This document shows, piece after piece, positions 9,142 to 17,922 of a stretch of DNA of 64,000 bases. Numbering within the stretch: position 1 is the stretch's first letter; every line of letters begins with the position of its first letter. This stretch comes from Neobacillus cucumis. Lineage in GTDB: Bacteria; Bacillota; Bacilli; Bacillales_B; DSM-18226. Made by a program: the position numbers and the translations under genes. Below the pieces are notes generated by a model. That model was not told the origin of the DNA and made no database searches. It worked only from the letters and a program-made list of their open reading frames with translations. The stretch covers positions 1 to 64,000 of the forward strand of contig NZ_JAEHGC010000010.1 of assembly GCF_016107705.1 (NCBI RefSeq), given 5' to 3'.

Positions 9142-9834
9142 CTATTCCGTTTTGCCAGGTTTTAGCTGGTTATTAAAAATTTCCTTTAAATGTTGCAAAT
9201 CAGTTTCTAGATGTTTTTTCATTTTTAACGAAGCATTTTCTTCATTTCTTCGTTTAATTTGATCAAGAATTTCTTGATGTTCGTTAAAAACAATCCACTC
9301 TCTATTTTCACCCTGAAAATTTAATACTCGATAATATTGACTTAGTGATTTTAGCTCCCTAAGTTGTTTCTGTAACCTTCTATTTTGACTATATTTTGTA
9401 ATCAGATCATGAAAACAGCCATTTTCCTCAATTAGCACATCCCTATTTCGTTCACCTTCAGTATTAAGGATCTGTTTTACATTTAGAACGGTATTTTCAA
9501 TATCTTTTATTTCCTGGTTTGTAGCGTACCTTGTTGTCAATCTCGTCGCTAATGATTCAAGTGCAATACGGCATTCATATATATCGAAAATATCCTTTAA
9601 TGTTGGTTTATAAACTGTTATTCTTGATTTTCCATCAATAACCAATAATCCTTCTTTTTCCAATGCTCGGACCGCTTCCCTTACCGGACTGCGGCTAATA
9701 TTTAATTCTTTTGCTATTCTAGATTCAAAAATGCTATCACCAGGCTTTATAACTCCTTTAACAATTTTTTCTTTAATCGAATTATAGACCTGATCATAAT
9801 ATCTCACTGGTTTTTCTATAGAGAAAGAATTCAT
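9142..9834 (-). CDS. GntR family transcriptional regulator (FCD domain)
   Basis: A 230-residue regulator. Residues 10-75 form the winged helix-turn-helix with the hallmark SRIAKELNISRSPVREAVRAL, and residues 90-220 are an all-helical FCD ligand-binding domain (YECRIALESLATR ... ENGCFHDLI). Such proteins usually repress catabolic operons and are released by small acids, often with a bound metal. A TGTC-N7-GACA palindrome 16 bp upstream of its start suggests autoregulation, and the matching palindrome at 9070 suggests it controls the MFS and racemase-fold operon. A copy of the 21-bp motif (9921) places it under the wider regulon too. Confidence 0.92.
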   Translation of the reverse strand: MNSFSIEKPVRYYDQVYNSIKEKIVKGVIKPGDSIFESRIAKELNISRSPVREAVRALEKEGLLVIDGKSRITVYKPTLKDIFDIYECRIALESLATRLTTRYATNQEIKDIENTVLNVKQILNTEGERNRDVLIEENGCFHDLITKYSQNRRLQKQLRELKSLSQYYRVLNFQGENREWIVFNEHQEILDQIKRRNEENASLKMKKHLETDLQHLKEIFNNQLKPGKTE

Positions 9835-9849
9835 AGCGTTCTCCTATCT

Positions 9850-9864
9850 TGTCGTTTATAGACA
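9850..9864. promoter_or_regulatory. TGTC-N7-GACA operator candidate, site 2 (GntR autoregulation)
   Basis: TGTCGTTTATAGACA shares its outer arms and flanking TT ... CTTT with site 1. It lies 16 bp upstream of the GntR start codon, a position suited to autorepression. Confidence 0.6.
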
Positions 9865-9920
9865 CTTTGATCCGGTTTTAATAGTAATAAAAACAATACA
9901 ACTATTTTCATTATTTGTTG

Positions 9921-9941
9921 CTTATTACAAAACATAGTTCC
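9921..9941 (-). promoter_or_regulatory. Shared 21-bp motif, copy D (GntR gene)
   Basis: TTATTACAAAAC, ATA, GTTCC, preceded by GTTGC as in most copies. It is 87 bp upstream of the GntR gene. Confidence 0.65.
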
Positions 9942-10137
9942 ATGTTAGTTTTCTATACTAAAAATAACATCTTTAATAGACATTTTCAATATTTATTTTA
10001 AATTTTCTTATAATTCCTACTCTTTAATTCAATATTTCCTCAAAGATTAATAAAATACATCTAAACCTATGCCGTGTTAAACTTGTCTGATGATTTTTCC
10101 ATTGAGGTCCAACAACATCTTCCTTAGCCTAACCCCA

Positions 10138-10183
10138 TCCAATAACAAAGAGAGAACCAAATGGGCAACTCCTTGTTATTGGA
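10138..10183. terminator. Hairpin downstream of the allantoinase-like gene
   Basis: An 11-bp perfect stem, TCCAATAACAA / TTGTTATTGGA, with a 24-base loop, beginning 25 bp past the stop at 10209. The T-run (GGTTTTG) is on the plus strand, so the direction of termination is uncertain. The rest of 9942-10137 shows no gene. Confidence 0.45.
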
Positions 10184-10208
10184 CGGTTTTGATCATTTCA
10201 ATGAAAAT

Positions 10209-11591
10209 TTAAATTTCTACCAAACTACTTTTTGCAGAAATATACTTTCCTATTGGCTTACCAACTATTCCTTCTTCAAGATCAAATACTAGCTGCCCTC
10301 TAACAAAAGTTTTCGTTACACGACAATTTATTGTCCGGCCAATATAAGGGCTGTGCTGATGACGATAATATAAGTCTTCCTTTTGTACTGTATAGTACTG
10401 ATTCGGGTCGATGAAGATGATGTCTGCATCTTTACCTAATTCGATACTACCTTTTTGAGGTAAATTGAATCTCTCTGAAGGGGTGGTTGCAATCATCTTG
10501 GCAAAACGATTAATAGATAACCCTCGTTTTTTAACCGCTTCATCAAACATTAAATCAACATTATTTTGGCAGCCGCTTATTCCCCCCCAGATATCAAAAA
10601 TACTATTTGTATCGCTTTGCTTCATTTCAGGCGTGCATGGAGAGTGATCAGAAGTCAGCATATCAATTTTCCCCTCCAAAAGAGCTTCCCATAATTGATC
10701 TTGTTCAGCTTTTTCACGTAATGGAGGAGCACACTTTGCAACAGGACCAATTTTTTCAAAAGCTTCTAAATCAATTGTAAAATAATGTGGACATGACTCT
10801 AATGTGACATCTTGGCCCTCCTCACGTGCCTTTTGAATTTCCTCCACCGCTCGTTTACTGCTGATATGAACAAAATGCAATTTACATCCTGTTTCTTTTG
10901 CTAAAAATAAAGCTCGCCTTACGGCATCAACTTCTGCGATAACCGGTCTGGATTCCACATAATCCCTAATAGCTACCTTTCCCTGCTTTATTTTATTAAG
11001 TGCGTAATTATCAGTAAATTCGGCATTTTCAGCATGTATGGATAAGACATGCCCTAATTCTGCCAATTTCTTCATTCCATGATAAAGAGTGTAGTCATCG
11101 GCGTTTTTGAAATCGCCAATCTCATCAGTACCGCATGTTGCCATAAAACATTTATAAGCGACTACACCTTCATCTGAGAGATCTTTTAAATCATCGATGT
11201 TTCCTGGTACTAGTCCCCCATATAGTGCATAATCGACATAGGCTTTATTTTCCGCAGATTTTAATTTTTTTCTTAAAGCCTCTTTATCTGTGGTAGCTGG
11301 AAGAGCATTTAAAGGCATATCGACAAAAGCGGTCGTTCCACCCGCAGCCAAAGCCTTTGTCCCTGTTTCAAAGCCTTCCCATTCCGATCTTCCAGGTTCA
11401 CAAATATGAACATGAGTATCGATCATCCCTGGCATGACATACTTATTGGAAGCATCAACAACTTCTTTTGAAGGATCGGTTATATTTTTAGATATTTCAA
11501 CAATTTTTCCATTTTTAATCCCAATATCTACTTGTTCCACTAAATTCTTTAACACAACATTTCCATTTTTTATGAGCAAATCATACTTCAT
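10209..11591 (-). CDS. Allantoinase / dihydropyrimidinase-family cyclic amidohydrolase (second copy)
   Basis: A 460-residue metal-dependent hydrolase that opens cyclic ureides such as allantoin or hydantoins. All binuclear-site residues are visible: His60 and His62 (DTHVHICEP), the carboxylated Lys147 (VAYKCFM), His186 (LSIHAEN), His242 (HFVHISS) and Asp315 (TSDHSP). The start ATG has GGAGG 10 bases upstream. It is a clear paralogue of the allB gene at 22.8 kb and sits with an NCS1 permease, a GntR regulator, a hydantoin-racemase-like protein and an amidase. That context would also suit hydantoin or another cyclic amide, so the substrate is left open between allantoin and a related ureide. 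Confidence 0.9.
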   Translation of the reverse strand: MKYDLLIKNGNVVLKNLVEQVDIGIKNGKIVEISKNITDPSKEVVDASNKYVMPGMIDTHVHICEPGRSEWEGFETGTKALAAGGTTAFVDMPLNALPATTDKEALRKKLKSAENKAYVDYALYGGLVPGNIDDLKDLSDEGVVAYKCFMATCGTDEIGDFKNADDYTLYHGMKKLAELGHVLSIHAENAEFTDNYALNKIKQGKVAIRDYVESRPVIAEVDAVRRALFLAKETGCKLHFVHISSKRAVEEIQKAREEGQDVTLESCPHYFTIDLEAFEKIGPVAKCAPPLREKAEQDQLWEALLEGKIDMLTSDHSPCTPEMKQSDTNSIFDIWGGISGCQNNVDLMFDEAVKKRGLSINRFAKMIATTPSERFNLPQKGSIELGKDADIIFIDPNQYYTVQKEDLYYRHQHSPYIGRTINCRVTKTFVRGQLVFDLEEGIVGKPIGKYISAKSSLVEI

Positions 11592-11666
11592 ACCTTTTGA
11601 TCCTCCATTTTATGAATATCCAGAAAATATTCATTGATTTATCTTTAAAATAAAGTTTTAATTGAG

Positions 11667-13073
11667 TCAAATATTTTTTTCGAATATTGTGCCCCTTTTG
11701 AACTTTGAATCCTTAAATGCGTACTTCGTAAGGAGATAATAAGCAATACCTGAAGTGATAAGACCAATAATCCATGCAAGCTTTACAACTAAAAAGGCTC
11801 CTGTTGCACCAATACACATTGCAAGTACTGCGGCAGGATTAAGACCTGAAAATGTTCCGTTTTCCTGGTACAATTCTTCTATATTGATTTTTTGCTTTCT
11901 AAGAATATAGTATTCTACTAATAAAATGGAAACGATCGGTCCTAAAAATGCTGAATAAGTGAGAATGAATAAATTAAGACCTTCTGCATTAGAATCTTGA
12001 ACAAGCAGCCAAGGGAATGAGCCTAAAGCAAGAAGTCCAGTAATTGTAACAGAAACTTTAAATTTAGCTTTTGTAAGTAATGTAATTACATAGGTCGGTG
12101 GAATAATATTGGCAACCATATTTACAGCAATCGTACCCAGTACAATAAATACGGAAACAAAAAATGTAATATAAGAATTATCTACTACGATGGCAAATGC
12201 CTTTACAGGATTAGTGATGCCAGTAACTGAAGCAAGCATTGCTCCGATGGCAAGTGTAACACTATACACAACTAAAATTGGCGAAAAGTACAATAATCCT
12301 CGTTTTGAGTCACTAATACCAGCTTTGAGTTCTCGTGAGTAATCTGCAGCACTTAAAAAAATTGCTGCATAATTTCCCATAAACACCATGATGAACCCAA
12401 AGAACGGTAATCCCCACGTACCCTTTGTACGAACCCATTTTTCTGCAATGACAGCGCTATGATCTTTTAGTAGAATAACAAATACATAAAGAAGTGCTCC
12501 GATAATCACTACCGATACTAACGTTTCCACCCATTTAATGGCATGGAAACCGTACATCGAAAGTACAATTTGTATTAATTGAATTACAACAAAGCAAATG
12601 GCAACATTATCAAAGGTTCCACTTGTAGCAATCTTCGCAATTTCATTTAAAGCAGTACCTCCGATCCAACTTTGAAAACCGTACCAAATGATGGCGGGGA
12701 TTCCCCGCAAAAGGGATGATATGATGGCACCTTTCTCTCCGAAGGACATTCTCAGATGGACAACATATGGAATTCCCGTTTTGTATCCGAGCCTGTCATT
12801 TAAAGCAAAAATTGTAGAAGTTATAGCAATCGATATGAAAGCAGCGACAAATGTCTGAAAGATGTTTAGAGTTGCGACACCAGCTATGAACAAACTCGCT
12901 CCAAGCGTCATATTGCCTAAATTAACGCCGTCACCCATCCACATAAAAACATAGTTTTGCGGACTTACCGTCCTATCCTTTGCACTTTTTGGCCTTAATG
13001 ATTCATCGATATTAGCAGCAAATTGGATCTGTGGCTCATCATAAACATCTTCTTTTTTTAAATTTGTTGACAT
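11667..13073 (-). CDS. NCS1 family permease (allantoin/hydantoin/cytosine type)
   Basis: A 468-residue, 12-helix nucleobase:cation symporter-1 protein. It has the family features WMGDGVNLGNMTLGASL in helix 1, PYVVHLRMSFGEKG, and IIWYGFQSWIGG in helix 3, where Trp and Gln line the substrate site. The closest functional types are the allantoin permease PucI of B. subtilis and the hydantoin carrier Mhp1. It stands 75 bp upstream of the allantoinase-like gene on the same strand and most likely imports that enzyme's substrate. The leader holds motif copy E and a good cre-like site, implying control by the shared regulator and CcpA. Confidence 0.9.
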   Translation of the reverse strand: MSTNLKKEDVYDEPQIQFAANIDESLRPKSAKDRTVSPQNYVFMWMGDGVNLGNMTLGASLFIAGVATLNIFQTFVAAFISIAITSTIFALNDRLGYKTGIPYVVHLRMSFGEKGAIISSLLRGIPAIIWYGFQSWIGGTALNEIAKIATSGTFDNVAICFVVIQLIQIVLSMYGFHAIKWVETLVSVVIIGALLYVFVILLKDHSAVIAEKWVRTKGTWGLPFFGFIMVFMGNYAAIFLSAADYSRELKAGISDSKRGLLYFSPILVVYSVTLAIGAMLASVTGITNPVKAFAIVVDNSYITFFVSVFIVLGTIAVNMVANIIPPTYVITLLTKAKFKVSVTITGLLALGSFPWLLVQDSNAEGLNLFILTYSAFLGPIVSILLVEYYILRKQKINIEELYQENGTFSGLNPAAVLAMCIGATGAFLVVKLAWIIGLITSGIAYYLLTKYAFKDSKFKRGTIFEKNI

Positions 13074-13220
13074 TATATACCCAACTCCCTTAATTCATTG
13101 TAATATGGTATTTTAAAATACAATGCTCTCCAAGTTAGGTCTTAGATGTTTACCAATAGACATTAATTCAATCTTAAAAATTACTACTAATAATTTTTTC
13201 TGTAGTGAAATACAATGTTG

Positions 13221-13241
13221 TTTATTAGGCAACTACGTTTC
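13221..13241 (-). promoter_or_regulatory. Shared 21-bp motif, copy E (NCS1 permease)
   Basis: TTATTAGGCAAC, TAC, GTTTC, preceded by GTTGT. It is 148 bp upstream of the permease start. Confidence 0.7.
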
Positions 13242-13420
13242 TTCTATGGTGTAAAAAAATAAACAAACTCTAATTACTTTCTTATTTTGTTCTATCACCA
13301 CCTATATACTTTTTTATGTAAAATCCTCTCCAACTAAAGTACATGCTCTTATTAAATAGGAGAAGAATGAACATCTACCATTTACTATATCCGTATTTTC
13401 ATATGCATACTCCAACGACG

Positions 13421-13434
13421 GGTAAGCGTTTTCA
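13421..13434. promoter_or_regulatory. cre-like site upstream of the NCS1 permease
   Basis: The minus strand reads TGAAAACGCTTACC, one base from the ideal CcpA operator (last base C instead of A). It lies 348 bp upstream of the permease and just past the GntR stop codon. Confidence 0.55.
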
Positions 13435-13457
13435 ATTATTCGAAAAATTTTATATTT

Positions 13458-14123
13458 TTAGGAAAGAAGTTCCAAAAGAGAAGTGGAGAGCTGAAGGTTT
13501 TCATTAAAGTGAAGATTCGATTCTATTTCTTTCAAATGATCGACAGTCAATTTCTCAGCTAAATCTTCATCTCTTTCTTTTATTGCATGGAAGATTTCAA
13601 GATGGTGAGAACATGTACCATTCCTCTCATCTCCCCTTCCATAAATGGAAACAATAACATACGTTAACGAAATTAAATCTTCAAGATACTGATAAAAATA
13701 AGAATTACCAGCCATTTCAGCTATTTTCAAATGGAAATCTCCAGACATTTGCAATGCTTCAATGTAGTTTCCTTGTCCAATTTCTCTTAATTCTTCATGA
13801 ACCATATTTTCAAGTTCTTGAATTTGTTCCTGGTTGTATAATCTACATGCTTTTCGAACTGCCTCTGCCTCAAGAATTCTTCTCATTTCAAATACTTCTT
13901 TTGATTCTTCTATAGAGGAACAAGTAACGAACGCACCTTTATTCTCAATAATTTTTACCAACCTCTCATAGGACAATCTACGAAGCACATTACGGACTGG
14001 AGTTCGGCTAACTCCAAAAGAATCAGCTATTTCCTTTTCAACTAATTGCATATTTGGAAAGAGTTTTCGATGGAGAATAGCTTGCTTAATCTTTTTATAA
14101 ATCTCTAATTCCTTGGAATTCAT
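13458..14123 (-). CDS. GntR family transcriptional regulator (FCD domain)
   Basis: A 221-residue regulator. The N-terminal winged helix contains VEKEIADSFGVSRTPVRNVLRRL (about residues 28-50), and the C-terminal FCD domain starts near residue 75 (EVFEMRRILEAEAVRKA) and has the helical GDFHLKIAEMAGN metal and ligand region. It lies upstream of the NCS1 permease and allantoinase-like genes and downstream of the racemase/amidase pair, so it probably governs one or both sets. A perfect 12-bp palindrome ATTGTATACAAT 118 bp upstream is a candidate operator. It is only distantly similar to the other GntR protein in the window. Confidence 0.9.
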   Translation of the reverse strand: MNSKELEIYKKIKQAILHRKLFPNMQLVEKEIADSFGVSRTPVRNVLRRLSYERLVKIIENKGAFVTCSSIEESKEVFEMRRILEAEAVRKACRLYNQEQIQELENMVHEELREIGQGNYIEALQMSGDFHLKIAEMAGNSYFYQYLEDLISLTYVIVSIYGRGDERNGTCSHHLEIFHAIKERDEDLAEKLTVDHLKEIESNLHFNENLQLSTSLLELLS

Positions 14124-14240
14124 TTCACATTTTCCTTTCTTCTAAAATTCAATATGATAAGCATCCTCAAAGAATTCCAGATTGAGAAATAAAAAATTTC
14201 CAATAAAATGGTATTTATTGTATCTCTTTTAGAATACTAG

Positions 14241-14252
14241 ATTGTATACAAT
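14241..14252. promoter_or_regulatory. Palindrome ATTGTATACAAT, candidate GntR operator
   Basis: A perfect 12-bp palindrome 118 bp upstream of the GntR start, the kind of site FCD regulators bind. The permease leader has ATTGTA and TACAAT half-sites further apart (about 13098-13123), which may be a degenerate second site. Confidence 0.45.
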
Positions 14253-14286
14253 TTCTATAAATAGAATACTCTAAATTGTTTTTAAT

Positions 14287-14300
14287 TGCAAGCGTTTTCT
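14287..14300. promoter_or_regulatory. cre-like site upstream of the GntR gene
   Basis: TGCAAGCGTTTTCT keeps the CG core and the flanking TG and C of the CcpA consensus. Confidence 0.4.
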
Positions 14301-14354
14301 GAAAACTCAAAAATTATATTATGATAATTTAATGCCTTTTATCTTTTTATATTC

Positions 14355-14397
14355 AAAGGTAGATTTCTCATATATACGAGGGAATCTACCTTTTTTT
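14355..14397. terminator. Hairpin terminator between racemase-like and GntR genes
   Basis: AGGTAGATT / AATCTACCT stem closing a 16-base loop, followed by seven T on the plus strand and TTGAATAT on the minus strand. It lies 129 bp past the racemase-like stop. Confidence 0.5.
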
Positions 14398-14525
14398 GAT
14401 TTAAACAATTACAGCTAAAAAGACATTTAAGTATAGTTTATAAAAAAGAACGTAGATTTATTTAGACTGTATCATTGTCAATAAGATTGAACTTAAGGAT
14501 TCACTCCCTAAAAAATATTAATAAA

Positions 14526-15272
14526 TTAGCAAGTACGATCAAGAATTGCCGCTAGAGCTGGAGGTAAACCCTTATTAGGCTTTATTGGTGGTTTAGCGAA
14601 ACTGCCCGCTACTGCTTTTCCAGGATTAAGAGCTATTAGTGACTCACAATGACGTACAGCACTAGACACACCATCTACTACTGGCACAGATAATTGACCT
14701 TCAAGGGAGCGAGCTAACCCTGCAAGAGGAGCTCCAGCCAGAATAATAACGTCAGCGCCATCCTTCTCAACCGCCTCTTTTGCAAGCTCTTTTAACCGCT
14801 TGGAATGATCTTCCTGTACAGCACCAATATCTCTTAGTGGATCATCTAATGATCTGATGCTAGCTAGACGTGTTGTTAAATGGCTACTATGAACAGTCTC
14901 TAAATACCATGCCTTGATACGTGATGAAATTGCAATAATCGAAAAGCGTTTTCCCAGGAGACATGCCGAGGCCAGAGCGGCTTCTGTCATTCCTACTACA
15001 GGAACGTCAAGCATTTCTTTGATACCCAAAAGTCCGGGATCTCCAAAAGCATCAATAATTACCCCATCATATTCACCGTGGCGTTCAGCCGCAATGCATG
15101 CCGCTGCGTATCCGCCAATTAGGGCTTCCATTCTCGTTTCAATATAAGCAACCCCAAAAGAAGCTGTAGCAAACGTTAATTCTGTTCCTGGGGATGCAAC
15201 ACGTCGAGACTCATTTGCTATAAGTTCTGTAACACTCTCTGAAATATTCGGATTAATAACTAAGATTCGCAC
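14526..15272 (-). CDS. Hydantoin/allantoin racemase-like protein lacking both catalytic cysteines
   Basis: A 248-residue protein of the hydantoin-racemase branch of the Asp/Glu racemase superfamily. It starts MRILVINPNISESVTELI, the typical phosphate/carboxylate loop. In characterised hydantoin racemases the first catalytic Cys lies in a CFGDP-like motif and the second in a GCAGMA-like motif. Here the matching stretches read DAFGDPGL and AGAPLAGL, so neither cysteine is present. The protein may have another activity, act as a binding or structural relative, or use different residues (inference). The start is GTG with AAGGAGA at 8 bases. It follows the amidase by 69 bp in one operon, so a role in cyclic or open-chain amide use is likely. 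Confidence 0.8.
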   Translation of the reverse strand: MRILVINPNISESVTELIANESRRVASPGTELTFATASFGVAYIETRMEALIGGYAAACIAAERHGEYDGVIIDAFGDPGLLGIKEMLDVPVVGMTEAALASACLLGKRFSIIAISSRIKAWYLETVHSSHLTTRLASIRSLDDPLRDIGAVQEDHSKRLKELAKEAVEKDGADVIILAGAPLAGLARSLEGQLSVPVVDGVSSAVRHCESLIALNPGKAVAGSFAKPPIKPNKGLPPALAAILDRTC

Positions 15273-15341
15273 AAGTTTGATCTCCTTTTTCTTTTGTAAA
15301 AAAATATGAGAATAATTTACTTCAATCTGAAAGTTCTTGCT

Positions 15342-16835
15342 CTATAATTCTGGTGTTACAATAGGGGGCCGTCTATGGTGAGTAGCTTGTTCATATGAAT
15401 AAGCTATTTCAAATAGAATAGGTTCACTCCAGGGACGTCCTAGAAATTCAATTCCAACTGGAACCCCAATAGGAGCTGATATTGCAGGACTTGAAAACCC
15501 TGCTGGAACCGTTATAGCTGGAAAACCTGATATGGCTCCTATAATCCCATTTCTCCCCGCCTGTGGCTCCCCAACTTTCGCAACAAGCTGTTTTTGATGG
15601 GGATATACAATAGCATGAAGATTGTTGTCTGCCATAGATTTGATTACGATATTCTTTAGCTCCAAACCATAAAGCAAGCGTTCCTTATACTCTGTTTCTT
15701 CCAATGGATTTTCTAATGCCTGTGTATCCAATAAGAAGTTTTCAATTCTATTGTCATAAGTTTTCGAATCGATAAGTTCCTTTAATGATTTTATTGAAGC
15801 ATTAGTGGCATGACCTTCCAAATAAGAATTAAATAGAGTTTTAAATTCAAAAACAGTAACATCTTTTTCTAGAACACGATTGGTATCAAGTTCTGGAATA
15901 TCCAAATAAACAATCTCAGCACCGTTATTTTTTAAATCCTCAATTGCCTTTTCCATAATATTATTTACTTCCTGATGCTCTGAATCACTACCAAATAAAG
16001 TCTTTAGGACACCTAACCTTTTCCCTTTTAACCCATCTTTTTGTAGAAATTCAGTATAGGTTTTTGGTATATGACTAACATTCCAGGCTGTAGTTGAATC
16101 ATAGGGATTATACCCGGCCAATACTTCCAACAATACAGCAGCATCCTGTACTGTTCTGGTTATCGGGCCAACTGTTTCCTGAGTAATTGTAGCAGGCATA
16201 ATTCCCTCACGGCTTAAAAGTCCCTTTGTAGGTCTAAACCCCACAAGACTATTTGCGGAACTAGGAGAACGAATAGAATTTACGCCATCAGTTCCCATTC
16301 CAGCAGCTGCAAAATTACTCGCAATGGAGGCCCCTGTCCCACCGCTTGAACTTCCTGGAGTCCTTGTTAAATCGTATGGATTTAGCGTCTGCCCTCCTAA
16401 TGAACTATAGTTCTGAGGTAACATTGCTAGTTCACCAAGATTTGATTTCGCAATTATTATTGCTCCTGCTTCTCGTAGTTTATTTACCACAAATGCATCC
16501 TTTGTTGGAATGAAATCTTTAAGTATCGTGGCTCCACCTGTTGTTGGCATATCAGCTGTATCAAAGTTATCCTTTAATATAATGGGTATACCATGTAAGG
16601 GTCCCCGTAAATTTCCTTCTATTCTTTCTTTATCAAGACGTGCGGCTTCCGTAAGTCCACTTTCGTTAATGCTAATTATGCTTTTTAAATTTGGTCCAGA
16701 TTTATCATAAGCATTAATACGATCTAGATAAATTTGTACTAACTCAACGGATGTAATTTCTCCCGTCGTCAAAGCTTCCTGTAATTCTTCAATTGTCTTT
16801 TCCAATACCTTAAATGTCTTTTGAATGGTACTCAT
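15342..16835 (-). CDS. Amidase signature family hydrolase
   Basis: A 497-residue amidase signature enzyme that hydrolyses amides to acid plus ammonia through a Lys-Ser-Ser triad. The Lys lies in GIPIILKDNFDT (about residue 88). The Gly/Ser-rich core TPGSSSGGTGASIA carries the cis-Ser, and GVNSIRSPSS carries the nucleophilic Ser in place of the more usual GGSIR. The fold is complete at normal length. It is the first gene of the amidase and racemase-like pair. The two upstream bases of context (a dead NCS1 permease at 16.9-17.4 kb) suggest it once had its own dedicated carrier. The substrate is unknown; ureide breakdown products or hydantoin-derived amides fit the island. Confidence 0.9.
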   Translation of the reverse strand: MSTIQKTFKVLEKTIEELQEALTTGEITSVELVQIYLDRINAYDKSGPNLKSIISINESGLTEAARLDKERIEGNLRGPLHGIPIILKDNFDTADMPTTGGATILKDFIPTKDAFVVNKLREAGAIIIAKSNLGELAMLPQNYSSLGGQTLNPYDLTRTPGSSSGGTGASIASNFAAAGMGTDGVNSIRSPSSANSLVGFRPTKGLLSREGIMPATITQETVGPITRTVQDAAVLLEVLAGYNPYDSTTAWNVSHIPKTYTEFLQKDGLKGKRLGVLKTLFGSDSEHQEVNNIMEKAIEDLKNNGAEIVYLDIPELDTNRVLEKDVTVFEFKTLFNSYLEGHATNASIKSLKELIDSKTYDNRIENFLLDTQALENPLEETEYKERLLYGLELKNIVIKSMADNNLHAIVYPHQKQLVAKVGEPQAGRNGIIGAISGFPAITVPAGFSSPAISAPIGVPVGIEFLGRPWSEPILFEIAYSYEQATHHRRPPIVTPEL

Positions 16836-16924
16836 GTTTTCCTCCCTAAGAGCAAAAAATAGCCTTTCCTTTCTAGTAAAATATAAAATTAAGTAAGTAA
16901 TAAAACGTTTGCAATTTTTTAGTC

Positions 16925-17393
16925 TTAATCCCCAGAATGCACAGACTTATCTGAATCCTCAAATACCAATGATGCATTCCGCTGGACAATTGCTTTACAA
17001 ATCAGATAAACAATCACAGTTGCCACTCTAATGAAAACAAACAGAACTGAGACAAGAGATAAAAATGATCCATGACCTGTAAGTACCATCAAAATATTTC
17101 CACCATTAGTAACTGCATTAGGAATAACTCCGGTCGCAACGACAATTCCACCTACGATCTGGGCTACGAAATTCCCTACAGGAAAAGCAGTAATAGAAGC
17201 CATAACTGCTTCCTTTCCATTTTTGGACCAGCGAGTAAAATCCGTTGTCATTGTCCCAGAGTCTGCAAACCCCGCAAAAAACCATAGGCGCACCATACCC
17301 ATCGTAATCGCTCCTGCAGAACTAGAAACAGGCTAGTATTCCAAGATACCAGTAACCCCTGATTTTACCGCAAACACAATTGCCATAATACTT
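16925..17393 (-). pseudogene. NCS1 permease (cytosine/allantoin type), truncated and interrupted
   Basis: Positions 17302-16925 encode a 125-residue C-terminal part with NCS1 features (FADSGTMTTDFTRWSK and helices around FVAQIVGGIVV). In the same frame upstream, 17393-17306 reads IMAIVFAVKSGVTGILEY, a stop (TAG), then PVSSSAGAIT, continuing the same permease. The N-terminal half of the family's normal 450 residues is absent, so the gene has both a nonsense codon and a 5' deletion. Its regulatory sites survive just upstream: a TGTC-N7-GACA operator at 17396 and a copy of the 21-bp motif at 17461. Confidence 0.85.
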
Positions 17394-17395
17394 AA

Positions 17396-17410
17396 TGTCG
17401 TCTGTCGACA
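17396..17410. promoter_or_regulatory. TGTC-N7-GACA operator candidate, site 3
   Basis: Identical over all 15 bases to site 1 at 9070 (TGTCGTCTGTCGACA), 8.3 kb away. It abuts the remains of the NCS1 permease gene, so the first GntR regulator probably controlled that carrier too. Confidence 0.6.
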
Positions 17411-17460
17411 GATTATTTAATATTATTAACACTTTTAGTCATACTTTCGTTCTCTTGTTG

Positions 17461-17481
17461 CTTATTGAAAAACCATGTTTC
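17461..17481 (-). promoter_or_regulatory. Shared 21-bp motif, copy F (dead NCS1 permease)
   Basis: TTATTGAAAAAC, CAT, GTTTC, preceded by GTTG. It is a fossil control site still in place upstream of the pseudogene. The remainder of 17482-17860 shows no gene. Confidence 0.65.
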
Positions 17482-17862
17482 TAAAACTAATAAATAAAGA
17501 ATACCATCACATTTTTGTAAATTCAATATTAATATTTAAATTTTCTTAAAATTTTATATATCCCATTATAATTCGTATATATCAAACTTCGATGAGTGAT
17601 AATATGTTTTAGCAGTTTTGCCTATAGGGCCATGATAAGCTGCCCCTCGCAATTTTTAAATGACTGAGCTTCATCTATTTATTCTTGCCTTTTTCCGAAG
17701 TATAAATTTCATTGTAACTCAAGGCAGAGTATACCAACACCTTCAAAGTGCTTTGCTCCATAATCTTGATATTGGTGAGTAACTGATACCAAGTGGTCGC
17801 CATAATACCTACTGTTTCCTACGGGTTATATAAAAATCTCATATATGCTGAAAAAAGTATCC

Positions 17863-17891
17863 GAACTGATTTTGAGGACAAGCATATGATA
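17863..17891 (+). promoter_or_regulatory. Possible sporulation (sigma-K/sigma-E type) promoter
   Basis: GAAC at 17863-17866, 16 bases, then CATATGATA at 17883-17891 match the sigma-K pattern (AC, 16-17 bases, CATAnnnTA). The predicted start point is about 25 bases upstream of the ATG at 17923, a normal leader length. Confidence 0.45.
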
Positions 17892-17922
17892 AATTAATCT
17901 TATTTTTAGAGGAGGGATAAAT

